Positions 46,314 to 56,051 of a DNA stretch of 64,000 nt are shown here, piece after piece. Every line of letters starts with the position of its first letter. Within the stretch, counting starts at the first letter, position 1. The notes beneath the pieces were generated by a model that was given only the letters and a program-made list of their open reading frames with translations, was not told the origin of the DNA and did no database searches. The stretch is from Anaerolineae bacterium (GTDB taxonomy: Bacteria > Chloroflexota > Anaerolineae > 4572-78 > J111), in contig JAHDWA010000002.1 in NCBI GenBank assembly GCA_023382535.1, positions 124,001 through 188,000 on the forward strand. The letters run 5' to 3'. The position numbers and the translations under genes were made by a program.

Positions 46314-49285
46314 GACCGACACCGTTTAAGCTCATTAAGGAGTCCGAAGTCTCCCGGCTACGGACAAAATCAGCAGGTTTTGCAGGCCACTTCTACCTAT
46401 TTGAAACGTGCTGGGCCTATCTGCTCATCACGCTCTTTTTAGTCACCACCAGCATATCTCCCGCGCAGGCTCAAGCGCCCGTTGGCCCGCCCACCCCGGG
46501 TGGCCCCGGCATTGATGGCCCGCTGCCGCTTTCGGCCTATCCCCGGCCCAAAAATGATAACGGCATGGGTATTCACTGGAGCACCACGCCTTACGGCGAA
46601 GACCCGGCGGTGACCGATTACTTCGTGGCCGAAGTTAAGGCGATGAATATTAAATGGGTCAAGTTCCTCAATGACCAGACCGAAGGCCGCCATCACGATT
46701 ACCTGGTACAGCAACTGGTGGCGAACGATATTATGCCGGTGGCCCGGCTCTACATTGGCTGTAATGACGCGTTAGACCTGGGGTCACTGGCGCGTATGGT
46801 CGAGCATTATGTACTGCTGGGGCTTTATTACTACGAGTTATACAACGAACCCGACATCCCCGGGAACGACGGCGGCTGGTGCGATGATCCTGAGCCTGAC
46901 CCGGAATACCTGGCCCGGATTTGGGCCCCGGCCGCCCGCGAAATTCAAGCCCACGGCGGTTATCCTTCCCTGCCCTCCATTTTCCCGATGGGTAAGAATG
47001 TTCCCGGCTGGGAGCACAGCTTTTTCCAACGCTTCCTCCAGGCCATCAAGGCCAACGGCGATGCCCCGCTTCTTTACCGCAGTTGGGGCGCGGTTCACAA
47101 CTATTTCATCAACCACCCTCCCAACTATCCCCTGGATGAGGTCAACCTGACCGGGCGTTTGCTGACTGCCGAAGAAATTACCCGCTATCACCTGGACCCA
47201 GGCCATGTCCAGGCCATCAACCAGGCCCGGACCACCATGCACGAGCAGGGCGGCTATTACGTCGGCAGCGATCCGACCCTCGACGTGACCGGCTTTCTGC
47301 AGTTTATTGGCTATCACGACCAGTTTGTCGAGCTGTTCGGCTTTGAAATTCCGCTCATCAGCACCGAAGGGGGCGCAACCGTCGGCTCCTGCGAAGACCC
47401 GCGTTACCCCTGTGTAGACGAGCAGCTTCAGATGGAGTGGACCCTGGCCGCTTACGAGTACATGCTTGACGAGGCGCCGGCCTACTACTTTGCCACCTGC
47501 ACCTGGCTGATTGCGAACCGCGCCCTCGATTTTGGCGGCGGGACCGTTTGGGAGAGCAATGCCTGGTACCACGACCGCGAAGGTAACCACCTGCCCATCG
47601 TTGACGCCCTGAAGAATCACCCCCGCCAGGGACAGGCCCGCTGGGATCAAGGCTCCAGCGGACTGGTTCAGCCCGTTTCCACCGGCCCGGCCTTTTCCTC
47701 TTTGTCCCCGGACTCCGCGACAATCTCAAAACTGTCGGCGCTGGGACGGCTGGCCCACTATCCCCGTCCGGCCAATGACAACGGCCGCGGCGTCCACTAT
47801 GCCCCGACCATCCTGGCTCAACCTGCGGGCATGGTTGACTTTTTTATTAACGAACTGCTGGCTTTGAATATCAAATGGGTCAAGGTCATGCAGGGCGACC
47901 TGCCCAAGGTTGAACACCAGTACCTGATTGAGCAACTGGTCGCCCATAACATCGAGCCGATCCTGCGGGTTTATAAGCCCTACAATGAACCTTACGAACA
48001 CCTGGGAGAATTGGTCAAAGCGGCGCTGCCGCTGGGCGTCCATTACTATGAACTGTATAACGAACCGAATATTGGCGGCTTTCCCGGCGGCTGGCATGAC
48101 GGCGAGACGATCAGCGTAGAGCGTATCTTTGCCCTGTGGTTCCCGGCGGCTGAGGCCATTCACCAGGCCGGCGGCTATCCCGGTCTGCCCTCCCTGGCTG
48201 CCGGTGGTGACTACGAGGACATGGCTTTTCTGCGGGCTTTTTTGGATTTGCTGCTGGCCCAACAGCGCCCCGACCTGCTCGACCGGGCCTGGCTGCCGCT
48301 GCACAACTACTTTTTCAATCACCCCTTTGATTACCCGGCCGACCCGGTCAATTTGAATAATGTCCTCTTGAGCGCCGCTGAAATTGCTCAGCGCGGGCTG
48401 ACCCCTGACCAGGTGCAGAGGATCAATACCGCCCGGGCCAACGCTCGCCAGCCTGGCGGCTATTACGTCGGCGATACGATCCATGAAGACTCGAACGGCT
48501 TTTACAAATTTGAAGCCTACGCCAAGATTTTCCACGATCGTTTTGGTTATTACATTCCGGTCATCTCAACCGAAGGTGGGCCGCTCGCCGGCGACCAGCA
48601 AGATCCGCGTTATCCCGCCGTTACCGACGAGGATGTCGCCAATCTGACCCTGCGGGGGTACCAGACCATGCTCGACAGCGCCCCGGCCTACTACTTTGCC
48701 TTCACTCCCTGGCTGTTAGCCAACGGCGCGGGCGGTCACTGGGATGGCGCGTGGGAAGGGGCGGCCTGGTACAAGCTCGACGGCACGACTCTGCCGGTGG
48801 TGGACCTGCTGAAAAATGACCCCCGCCGTTTGGAGGTCAGAAACTGGAGCTACCAACCGCTGCTGAATCCGCCCGCCGACAACCCGCTGCCCCTGACCGA
48901 AACCGCCCCGCCCGGCAATCCAGGCGAACCGCCGGTCGAAACCACAGCCAGCCAGCCTCTCGCTGCTCTCAATACGGAGATTGTTCCAATCATTGGACCC
49001 GGCCCGGCGCAAGAAGTCACCGAGGCCAAGTGGCAGACGGCAGCCAGCCCCTATCCACGCCTGCGGGTCAATTTGCTGAATAACAACGGCCAACAGGTGC
49101 GGGTAGCCTGGTCAGACGGCTGGACCCTGCTCGTTCCCGAAGCGGGGGGCAGCGCCTCCATGTTCCTGGCCAATCCTAAAGAAACCTACACTATCAGCGT
49201 CGCCGGGGGCAGCGGCCAGGCAGTCCAGGCTACCGGCACGGATGGTTACGACCTGCATGTGGCCTTTCGGCAGGTGGGCCAATAA
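46310..49285 (+). CDS. Secreted tandem clan GH-A glycosidase
   Basis: 991 aa with an N-terminal signal (hydrophobic about 33-50, AQAQA). Two copies of the domain seen at 31445 follow. Copy 1 (about 74-440): acid/base E180 in LYNEPD, nucleophile E353 in STEGG. Copy 2 (about 480-850): E585 in LYNEPN, E755 in STEGG. Both start with YPRP-NDNG-G-H and contain the LHNY or VHNYF motif. A C-terminal beta domain (about 900-991) ends the protein. Both catalytic pairs are intact. Substrate unknown. It is coupled to the FlhB-like gene (ATGA), at the end of the hook operon. Confidence 0.85.
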   Translation: MRPTPFKLIKESEVSRLRTKSAGFAGHFYLFETCWAYLLITLFLVTTSISPAQAQAPVGPPTPGGPGIDGPLPLSAYPRPKNDNGMGIHWSTTPYGEDPAVTDYFVAEVKAMNIKWVKFLNDQTEGRHHDYLVQQLVANDIMPVARLYIGCNDALDLGSLARMVEHYVLLGLYYYELYNEPDIPGNDGGWCDDPEPDPEYLARIWAPAAREIQAHGGYPSLPSIFPMGKNVPGWEHSFFQRFLQAIKANGDAPLLYRSWGAVHNYFINHPPNYPLDEVNLTGRLLTAEEITRYHLDPGHVQAINQARTTMHEQGGYYVGSDPTLDVTGFLQFIGYHDQFVELFGFEIPLISTEGGATVGSCEDPRYPCVDEQLQMEWTLAAYEYMLDEAPAYYFATCTWLIANRALDFGGGTVWESNAWYHDREGNHLPIVDALKNHPRQGQARWDQGSSGLVQPVSTGPAFSSLSPDSATISKLSALGRLAHYPRPANDNGRGVHYAPTILAQPAGMVDFFINELLALNIKWVKVMQGDLPKVEHQYLIEQLVAHNIEPILRVYKPYNEPYEHLGELVKAALPLGVHYYELYNEPNIGGFPGGWHDGETISVERIFALWFPAAEAIHQAGGYPGLPSLAAGGDYEDMAFLRAFLDLLLAQQRPDLLDRAWLPLHNYFFNHPFDYPADPVNLNNVLLSAAEIAQRGLTPDQVQRINTARANARQPGGYYVGDTIHEDSNGFYKFEAYAKIFHDRFGYYIPVISTEGGPLAGDQQDPRYPAVTDEDVANLTLRGYQTMLDSAPAYYFAFTPWLLANGAGGHWDGAWEGAAWYKLDGTTLPVVDLLKNDPRRLEVRNWSYQPLLNPPADNPLPLTETAPPGNPGEPPVETTASQPLAALNTEIVPIIGPGPAQEVTEAKWQTAASPYPRLRVNLLNNNGQQVRVAWSDGWTLLVPEAGGSASMFLANPKETYTISVAGGSGQAVQATGTDGYDLHVAFRQVGQ

Positions 49286-49305
49286 ACCGATAAGGAAGAC
49301 GAACT

Positions 49306-52300
49306 ATGAAGCATATCCTCTTAACCACTCTCACCCTCTTGACCCTGATCGGCGTTTCCGGCTGCAAGATTGCTCTTGCTCGTCCGGTAACTCCCACTTC
49401 CGAACCAACCACTGTCCCCCTGGCATCCTCCGCGCCCTCGGCTAACCTGTCTCAGCTTCTGCCGATTCAGCCGACGTCCACTGACGTGCCCAGCCCAACG
49501 CCAACGGCAACCCTGCCGGCGGCTGACCCGCCGGAAACCCAGCCCGCACCGGACCTTAAGGACGTCACTCCCACTCCGGCAGCAACTGAGGCTGTGGCAA
49601 CTGCTCTTCCAGGCGCTGTTAAGGGGGAAGAGGCTGGATATGTGCCGGAGATATCCCCCGCCGGTGGGGTTGCCTCGATCAGCTCGCCGACGATAAGCGC
49701 CAGCATAACAGCCGCCGCCGCTTTATCTTCTCCATCACTTCCGGTTACTTCGACGCCAACGCTGCCGCGTCAATTGCAGAACCCGGTTATTATTTCAACT
49801 TCAACCTCGACGGTCAGTCTATCCTTACCAACGCCTGCGCCACTGCCTCCCGCTGCTCCGACCCCGCCCGCCCCAACGCCGCTGCCCGTCCAGCCTACAG
49901 CAGCACCGGTGGAGGCAGCGCCTTCGCCGGTACTGGCCCAACCATCCATTCCAAACCAGGCCGCAGCGCCGCTTGTCGAACCTCAAAGCCAGACCGCTGA
50001 CCCTGGCGCAAATTCGGCCTGTTCCGCGCCCAGCATCAGCGAGACCGCCCTTTCTCTCACTACCTATAACTACCAGGCCGCCCTGCTGCCCACCGCGCCC
50101 GACGATCCGGTCTATCCCTACCCGCGCCTGAACCACGACCAGGTAGGTCCGCCAGCTCCCCAACTTTACCGGGCAGTCATCATGGAGAATTGCTATCTCC
50201 AACTGACCATCCTGCCCGACCTGGGCGGGCGAATTTATCGCTGGCTTGACAAGGCCAGCGGGCAAAATCTCTTTTATCAAAACCCGGTCATTAAACCGAC
50301 GGGATGGGGAAATCGCGGCTGGTGGCTGGCGACCGGCGGGATGGAGTGGGCTTTGCCGGTTGACGAGCACGGTTTGAGTGAGGCGTCAGCCTGGACGTAC
50401 ACGCTGCACCAGGGAGGTGATCAGGTGGGGGTAAACCTGAGCGATACCGAAGATCATTCCGGCCTTATTTCCGAAATCATGATTACCCTCGACGCCCACC
50501 ATGCCTACTTTACCCTGGCTCCGCGCCTGATCAATCCCACCAACGCGCCGGTCAGTTACAAATTCTGGCTCAACGCTATGTTCAGCCTGGGATCGCCTCA
50601 GCCCGGCGCGGGGATCGAATTTGTCCTGCCGGGTGGCGGGGTCACGATCCACTCCAGCGGAGACTCCTCCCTGCCCGGCCAGAACCAGCCTATGTCATGG
50701 CCGGTTTTTAACGGGCGTAATCTCAGCGATTACGGCACGTGGACGAGCTACCTGGGCTTCTTTGCCGCGCCGGCCGCTCAGGACGACTTCATGGGCGCAT
50801 ACAATCACCCTGCTAATCTGGGTGTGGCCCGCATCTTTCCTCATTTGGTGGCTCGCGGCGCAAAAGTTTTTGGCCCGGCCAATTTAGATCCCAATCTCTG
50901 GACGACGGATGGCAGCAGTTACTTTGAGTTGTGGGGCGGATTGGCCCCCACCTTTGCCGACACTGTTACCCTCAACCCCGGCGAATGGGTTACCTGGCAG
51001 GAGCGTTGGTACGCGGTAGGTAATACGGGCGGTTTTACCTTTGCCAACGAAGCGGCTGCGCTCAAGGTCAAGCCGGAAATCACCGCTGTGCCCGTGGCCG
51101 CGGTCAGCACCTATCCCCTCGACGGTCAACTGGTGTTATGGCGTGATGGCCTCGAGGTCACCCGCTGGCCGGTTTCGCTGGCTCCTAACCGGCCTTTCCA
51201 GGATAGTTATCTTCCCCCCACCCCCATAAACGGGGGCGCGTGGGGGCTGACTTTAATAGACGAGACAGGCCAGACCTTAGCCGCCACCGACCCGGCCGCC
51301 GGCCCTCAAAATCCTGCCACCCAGGGCGTGCGGGCCGCTCCCAATGCCCAAACGGCGGCCCTGTACTCGCCGGCTCCCACCCAGGCAGAGCCTGTACCGG
51401 CCCCGGTCCCATCCATGCCGCCAACGCCGCTTATCATCACCGTGACGCCCATCTCCAGCGTGGCGCCGACATCCACACCGGCGCCGGCCCCGGCTACTCC
51501 AACGCTAACCTCAACCCCGATAATGACCAATACTCAGGGGCAGGTATTGTGGGACCCCCGGCTTGACATGCTGGGTATCAAGTTGAACCGCGCCCAGGTT
51601 GAACCCGGACAGATGGTCTACCGGCTGGTGGCAGCCCGCTTTCAGGATGAAAACGAGGCCAGAGGGCTTCACCATGTCTTCGTTGAGGTGTTGGATGAAA
51701 ACGGCCAGCGCATCGTCGGCCAGCCGGTTAGCCTGGCCTGGAAAGATGGCCGCAGTACGCTGATAACCGAGAACAAACCGGCTCCTGAGTACGCGGCCAA
51801 TGCGCCCCTGTATGGCGAAATGTCCGACGGGACTTACGAGGTCTACGTGGATGGCGCGCCCAGCGACCATGTCAGCGGTTTAGGACTGCCGGGTAAGCAT
51901 CACGTCAGCTATCAGCTTACGTTTCAACGCCAGGCGGCGGCTGCCGGGGAGCCTGCCGTCGTTTCGCCCTACCCGGTCACGCCGACGCCGGCAGCTTCTC
52001 CGACCCCCACGCCGGCAGCTACTACCCAGAACAACAATGGCGCCACCAGGTTGTGGGACCCGCGCCTGGATGCGGTGGGGGTCAAAGTGAATCAAGCCCA
52101 AACGCAGCCAGGACAGCCCGTCTACCGGCTGGTCGCGGCTCATTACTGGGATGAGAACGAGTCTCAAGGTTTACATCATGTTTTTGTCGAAGTGGTTGAC
52201 GAGCATGGCCAGCGGATTCTGGGCCAGCCGGTAATCCTGGCCTGGGGCAATGAAAAAGCCACGATGATGACTGAGAACAAACCCACGCCTGAATATGCGG

Positions 52301-52446
52301 CCAACGGCGCCTTATACGGCGCCTTGCCCGATTCGGTCTACCGGGTTTATGTGGACGGCGCTCCAAGCGATGTAGTTGAAGGTATAGGCTTACCAGCCAA
52401 GCACCACGTTAGCTATCTGCTCACGTTTCAGCGCAAAGGTAATTGA
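49306..52446 (+). CDS. Large lipoprotein with mutarotase-like domain and two C-terminal repeats
   Basis: 1,046 aa. Lipobox VSGC places the lipidated cysteine at C20. Residues 26-245 are a Pro/Thr/Ala stalk. Residues about 255-590 resemble DUF5107/galactose mutarotase-like carbohydrate domains (LQLTILPDLGGRIYRWLDKA, ATGGMEWALPVDEHG). A second Pro/Thr linker leads to two homologous modules of about 125 aa (about 748-875 and 916-1043) with LWDPRLD, YRLVAA, LHHVFVEV and VYVDGAPSD in each. With the tandem glycosidase 20 nt upstream it looks like a surface glycan-handling pair (inference). Confidence 0.82.
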   Translation: MKHILLTTLTLLTLIGVSGCKIALARPVTPTSEPTTVPLASSAPSANLSQLLPIQPTSTDVPSPTPTATLPAADPPETQPAPDLKDVTPTPAATEAVATALPGAVKGEEAGYVPEISPAGGVASISSPTISASITAAAALSSPSLPVTSTPTLPRQLQNPVIISTSTSTVSLSLPTPAPLPPAAPTPPAPTPLPVQPTAAPVEAAPSPVLAQPSIPNQAAAPLVEPQSQTADPGANSACSAPSISETALSLTTYNYQAALLPTAPDDPVYPYPRLNHDQVGPPAPQLYRAVIMENCYLQLTILPDLGGRIYRWLDKASGQNLFYQNPVIKPTGWGNRGWWLATGGMEWALPVDEHGLSEASAWTYTLHQGGDQVGVNLSDTEDHSGLISEIMITLDAHHAYFTLAPRLINPTNAPVSYKFWLNAMFSLGSPQPGAGIEFVLPGGGVTIHSSGDSSLPGQNQPMSWPVFNGRNLSDYGTWTSYLGFFAAPAAQDDFMGAYNHPANLGVARIFPHLVARGAKVFGPANLDPNLWTTDGSSYFELWGGLAPTFADTVTLNPGEWVTWQERWYAVGNTGGFTFANEAAALKVKPEITAVPVAAVSTYPLDGQLVLWRDGLEVTRWPVSLAPNRPFQDSYLPPTPINGGAWGLTLIDETGQTLAATDPAAGPQNPATQGVRAAPNAQTAALYSPAPTQAEPVPAPVPSMPPTPLIITVTPISSVAPTSTPAPAPATPTLTSTPIMTNTQGQVLWDPRLDMLGIKLNRAQVEPGQMVYRLVAARFQDENEARGLHHVFVEVLDENGQRIVGQPVSLAWKDGRSTLITENKPAPEYAANAPLYGEMSDGTYEVYVDGAPSDHVSGLGLPGKHHVSYQLTFQRQAAAAGEPAVVSPYPVTPTPAASPTPTPAATTQNNNGATRLWDPRLDAVGVKVNQAQTQPGQPVYRLVAAHYWDENESQGLHHVFVEVVDEHGQRILGQPVILAWGNEKATMMTENKPTPEYAANGALYGALPDSVYRVYVDGAPSDVVEGIGLPAKHHVSYLLTFQRKGN

Positions 52447-52468
52447 TGGGGTTTAGAGTGACTGCCAT

Positions 52469-52513
52469 GTCATTTCGAGTGAGAACGGGAATTCTCCCTT
52501 CGGTCGAAATGAC
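52469..52513. repeat. Inverted repeat after the lipoprotein gene
   Basis: GTCATTTCGA and TCGAAATGAC are perfect 10-bp arms, with a nested GGGA-ATTC-TCCC hairpin in the loop. This sequence type is a common dispersed palindromic element. It may also terminate the hook-lipoprotein operon. Confidence 0.7.
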
Positions 52514-52582
52514 GAGCGGAGAGGTTTAGCGATATTGAAATCCAACTTAACCAAAGTCAGAGAGAATAGGATCAACAAAGCT

Positions 52583-54166
52583 ATGAACCACCTAACTACT
52601 ATCCTTATAGTTGACGACGAGCCGGCAGGTCTTGAAACGTTGGAAGGATTGTTGATTAATCAGGGATACAATTTGGTCTTTACCAATAGCGGTGTAGAAG
52701 CTCTGAAAAAAGCGCAAGAATTTACCCCCGACCTGATTTTACTCGACGTAATGATGCCAGGCATGGATGGTTTTGAAGTTTGCCGGTATCTACGGGCCGA
52801 TTCCCTTCTGGCCGAGATACCCATCATCTTCGTCACGGCCCTGGACGACCGTGACTCCCGCTTACAGGGTATTGAGGCCGGCGCCGATGATTTTGTGACC
52901 AAGCCCTTCGACCGAGTTGAGCTGCGCACCCGGGTGCAGACGATCACTCGCCTCAATCGCTTCCGTCGTTTGCTGAGCGAGCGCAATAAATTTGAGTGGG
53001 TGGTTGACCAGGCTGAGGATGGCTACTTGATCGTCGGTGACCAGGGTGAAATCCACTACGCCAATCAAAAGGCGCGCCTGTACCTTAACCTCACCGGCGA
53101 CCGGAACCGCACGATTAGCAAAAGATTTCAAGAGTTGATTCATGAGCAGTATCGCTGTGAACCCCAGGAAGCCTGGACCCACGGAGGCTGGCCGCAGCAA
53201 TCCCCCCTGGCCGAACAAATGCCCCGCTACCTGGTGCGTCCGGAATCAGCCTTGGCTAACGCTTTTTGGCTGCAAGTGGATTTGCTTCAGGTTGACCTGG
53301 CTTTGGGATCAGATACCACCTGGGTTATCCGTTTGCGTGATGTAACCGAGCAAATGAATATGCAGCGAAGTACCTGGCAATTTCAGGCGATGGTCTCTCA
53401 TAAACTGCGCACCCCCCTTGTTCATATGATCGGCGGGATGGAGTTGTTAGCTAACTATGCCCAAGACCTTTCGCCGGATGAAGTGGCGCAACTGGCAAAA
53501 CGGGCGCTTCAAAGTGTCCAGCGTCTCCGCAGTGAAGTAGATGATATCATTCAACATACAAGTATTTCCACCAGGCCGCAGCCGGGCTTGGGACAGGAAT
53601 TTGAGCTAGGCCAACTCGAAGCTCTGGTCATCGAACTTTGCGCCGATTTGGAACTACCGCATGCGATCCTGTTCAAGGATCAAGCCTTAAACGGGAGTAA
53701 AGTAATGCTTGGTATCTCTCGTCCGGCGATCAAACTAATTATGCGCGAACTTTTGGAGAACACTAAAAAGTTTCATCCTGAAAAGAAGCCCCGGATAGAG
53801 ATTTCTGTCGAGATCCGGAATCCTGGCGAGGCTGTTATTCGAATAACCGATGATGGATTAACCTTATCACCGGAGCAGCTCCAACAAGTTTGGACGCCGT
53901 ACTATCAAGGCGAGAAGTATTTTACCGGTGAAGCAGCCGGTATGGGGTTGGGGTTGCCTATGGTTGCGGCGACGGTTTGGAGTGCCGGGGGTACATGCCG
54001 CATGTATAACCGGGAATCTGGATCAGGGATTACGGTAGAACTGGTACTACCATTGGAGGCGTCACGAGCCTCCTGCATACCCCCGCTAACGAAAATGTCT
54101 TTCAGGGAGCGGCGGCCGGCCTTTGGTGGTCTATTGATGAAGGAGAAACACAATGGCAGAATTTAA
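52583..54166 (+). CDS. Receiver-PAS-histidine kinase hybrid
   Basis: Receiver domain at about 5-125 (TILIVDDEPAGLE, phosphorylatable Asp in LILLDVMMPGMDGFE, TKPFDRVEL). A PAS-like region follows (VVDQAEDGYLIVGDQGEIHY), then HisKA with MVSHKLRTPLVHMI (His near residue 272) and an HATPase (LLENTKKFHPEKKPRIEI, TDDGLTLSPEQ, GMGLGLPM). The receiver precedes the kinase, so it probably receives rather than donates within the protein. ATG 52583 was chosen; TTG 52535 is possible. The last 35 residues extend past the ATPase fold. Confidence 0.88.
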   Translation: MNHLTTILIVDDEPAGLETLEGLLINQGYNLVFTNSGVEALKKAQEFTPDLILLDVMMPGMDGFEVCRYLRADSLLAEIPIIFVTALDDRDSRLQGIEAGADDFVTKPFDRVELRTRVQTITRLNRFRRLLSERNKFEWVVDQAEDGYLIVGDQGEIHYANQKARLYLNLTGDRNRTISKRFQELIHEQYRCEPQEAWTHGGWPQQSPLAEQMPRYLVRPESALANAFWLQVDLLQVDLALGSDTTWVIRLRDVTEQMNMQRSTWQFQAMVSHKLRTPLVHMIGGMELLANYAQDLSPDEVAQLAKRALQSVQRLRSEVDDIIQHTSISTRPQPGLGQEFELGQLEALVIELCADLELPHAILFKDQALNGSKVMLGISRPAIKLIMRELLENTKKFHPEKKPRIEISVEIRNPGEAVIRITDDGLTLSPEQLQQVWTPYYQGEKYFTGEAAGMGLGLPMVAATVWSAGGTCRMYNRESGSGITVELVLPLEASRASCIPPLTKMSFRERRPAFGGLLMKEKHNGRI

Positions 54167-54338
54167 TTTAACCGAAAGGTACGGCAGGCCAGGATAAGGA
54201 TTGCTATCAATTCTTATCTGCTTATTTGCTAAACATGGGACATCACGCTATTTTACTTCAAAATGGTAGCAAAGCCATTGGTTATAATTGAGAACCGGGG
54301 CGGGGGTTTTGGTAGAAGCGGTTAGTATAGGAAAAACA

Positions 54339-55490
54339 GTGGCAAAAAAGCGAGCGAACCAAACTCAAGAAATACCGACTCAAAGCCAAAGAGATAAGAT
54401 GCGCGTCTTGATTGTTGACGATGAACCCAGCGCTCGTATCACCCTTGAAGCGCTGTTATTCCCGGAGGGGTATGAGTTAACTCTTGCCACCAGCGGCCTG
54501 GTCGCCCTTGATCTGCTTGATCAATTCAAGCCCGACACGATCCTGCTTGACGTAATGATGCCTGAAATGGATGGTTTTGCCGTTTGCCAGCAGCTCAAAG
54601 CGCACAAATTATGGCGGCACATTCCCGTGATCCTGGTGACAGCTCTGGACTCCAAGGAAGACCTGGTGCGCGGCCTTGAGGCCGGCGCGGACGAATTTTT
54701 GTCCAAGCCGGTGAATGGGTTTGAACTACGGGCGCGTGTACGCTCGATGTTACGCATAAAAAAGCAGTACGATGAATTGGCTGCGACCATGCGCCTGCGT
54801 GAGGACTTAACCAGCATGATGGTGCATGACATGAAAAACCTGTTGAGTCCCATTATGGGGTTTAGCCAGCTATTGACGGTAAATAGCACTACTCTGGCCG
54901 AAGCCTTCGAATATGGCGAACTGATCAACTCTCAGGCTGATCGTTTGAGTTCGTTCATCAACGATATTTTACTGCTGACCAAAATGGAACAGGGACGGCT
55001 CTTGTTGAACACTGCGCCGGTGGATATAAACTCGCTCGTCCGGGAAGTGGGACTTACTTATGAAGTCGTGGCGCAATCAAAAGAAATTACTCTGGCTGTT
55101 GATTTACCCCCTGTGTCTCGCCAGGTTGTTGTTGACAAAAACCTGTTGCAAAGACTGCTTGACAATTTAGTTTCAAACGCCTTAAAATTTGCCCCGCTTA
55201 AAAGTACTGTCACCTTACAGGTGGAATATCCTCCGGTTTCAGCCCGTCGGTCTCAAAGGGAAAACGTCCCTCTAATGCGCGCCAAAGTTATAGATGAAGG
55301 CCCTGGCATCGCCGCAGAATATCGCCACCGTATTTTTGAAAAGTTTGAAACACTGGCCTTGAAAAAAAGTGGCGTTCTGCAAGTGGGGTTGGGCCTGGCC
55401 TTTTGTAAAATGGTGGCTGAGGCGCATGGGGGCCGCGTCTTTGTAGAAGACAATCAGCCAGCCGGGTCTATCTTTGTTGTGGAAATATAA
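54339..55490 (+). CDS. Receiver-histidine kinase
   Basis: 383 aa. Receiver at about 17-135 (MRVLIVDDEPSARITL, Asp in TILLDVMMPEMDGFAV, SKPVNGFEL), then HisKA (SMMVHDMKNLLSPIMGFSQL) and HATPase (LLDNLVSNALKFAPLKS, DEGPGIAAEYRHRIF, VGLGLAFCKM). GTG 54339 is chosen since AGGA lies just upstream. A TATAAT at 54283-54288 could be its -10, without a clear -35. The 121 bp before that hold no other clear gene. Confidence 0.87.
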   Translation: MAKKRANQTQEIPTQSQRDKMRVLIVDDEPSARITLEALLFPEGYELTLATSGLVALDLLDQFKPDTILLDVMMPEMDGFAVCQQLKAHKLWRHIPVILVTALDSKEDLVRGLEAGADEFLSKPVNGFELRARVRSMLRIKKQYDELAATMRLREDLTSMMVHDMKNLLSPIMGFSQLLTVNSTTLAEAFEYGELINSQADRLSSFINDILLLTKMEQGRLLLNTAPVDINSLVREVGLTYEVVAQSKEITLAVDLPPVSRQVVVDKNLLQRLLDNLVSNALKFAPLKSTVTLQVEYPPVSARRSQRENVPLMRAKVIDEGPGIAAEYRHRIFEKFETLALKKSGVLQVGLGLAFCKMVAEAHGGRVFVEDNQPAGSIFVVEI

Positions 55491-55493
55491 ATT

Positions 55494-55916
55494 ATGCCGT
55501 GCTTCCCATCGCCCTGCTCATACCTAAAGTGGCTCATCCTCCCCTTACTTATCCTAACCTTCAGCGCTTGTAGTTCGGTCAGCGACCTGTCTCTGGAAGG
55601 CCAAATCCGCGAATATCTTTACAAGTACCAACCGACGACTGGCGACCAGTTTATCAAGTGGGCCAACCAAAACTTGCTCCCCCGGTATTCGCCCCGGCAA
55701 ATTTATGCCGCTTTGCACAAAGAAGCTAAGTTCCAGGCCGAATTGGAGCATCCTAATGTTGTGGGAGTTCTCAGCTTTGCCGCGCGCGCCTGGGCTAAAG
55801 AAAATGATTTCCAGTACGACGATAAACAATGGCTGGCTTTACAACAAGAAGCAATAACCCATCTAAAAAACACGCCTGAGAAACTTCAACTCTGGCCGGA
55901 TACAGCGGGCCAGTAA
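55494..55916 (+). CDS. Small predicted lipoprotein
   Basis: 140 aa with a signal sequence and lipobox FSAC. The mature part is helical and charged (LEGQIREYLYKYQPTTGDQF, YSPRQIYAALHKEAKFQAEL). No family recognised. It starts 3 nt after the kinase gene, so it may be an outer-face partner of that kinase; this is position only. Confidence 0.68.
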   Translation: MPCFPSPCSYLKWLILPLLILTFSACSSVSDLSLEGQIREYLYKYQPTTGDQFIKWANQNLLPRYSPRQIYAALHKEAKFQAELEHPNVVGVLSFAARAWAKENDFQYDDKQWLALQQEAITHLKNTPEKLQLWPDTAGQ

Positions 55917-56051
55917 CTCAAACTCCTCCTATTTTTTCTCAATTCAACTCTAACAAAAACTGAATATTCCGCCTATATATTTCGACGCCAATCTGGGCTA
56001 ACCTTAGATTATTAGCATTAAAGGCGCTGTTTTCGGAGGCGGATATTTAGC

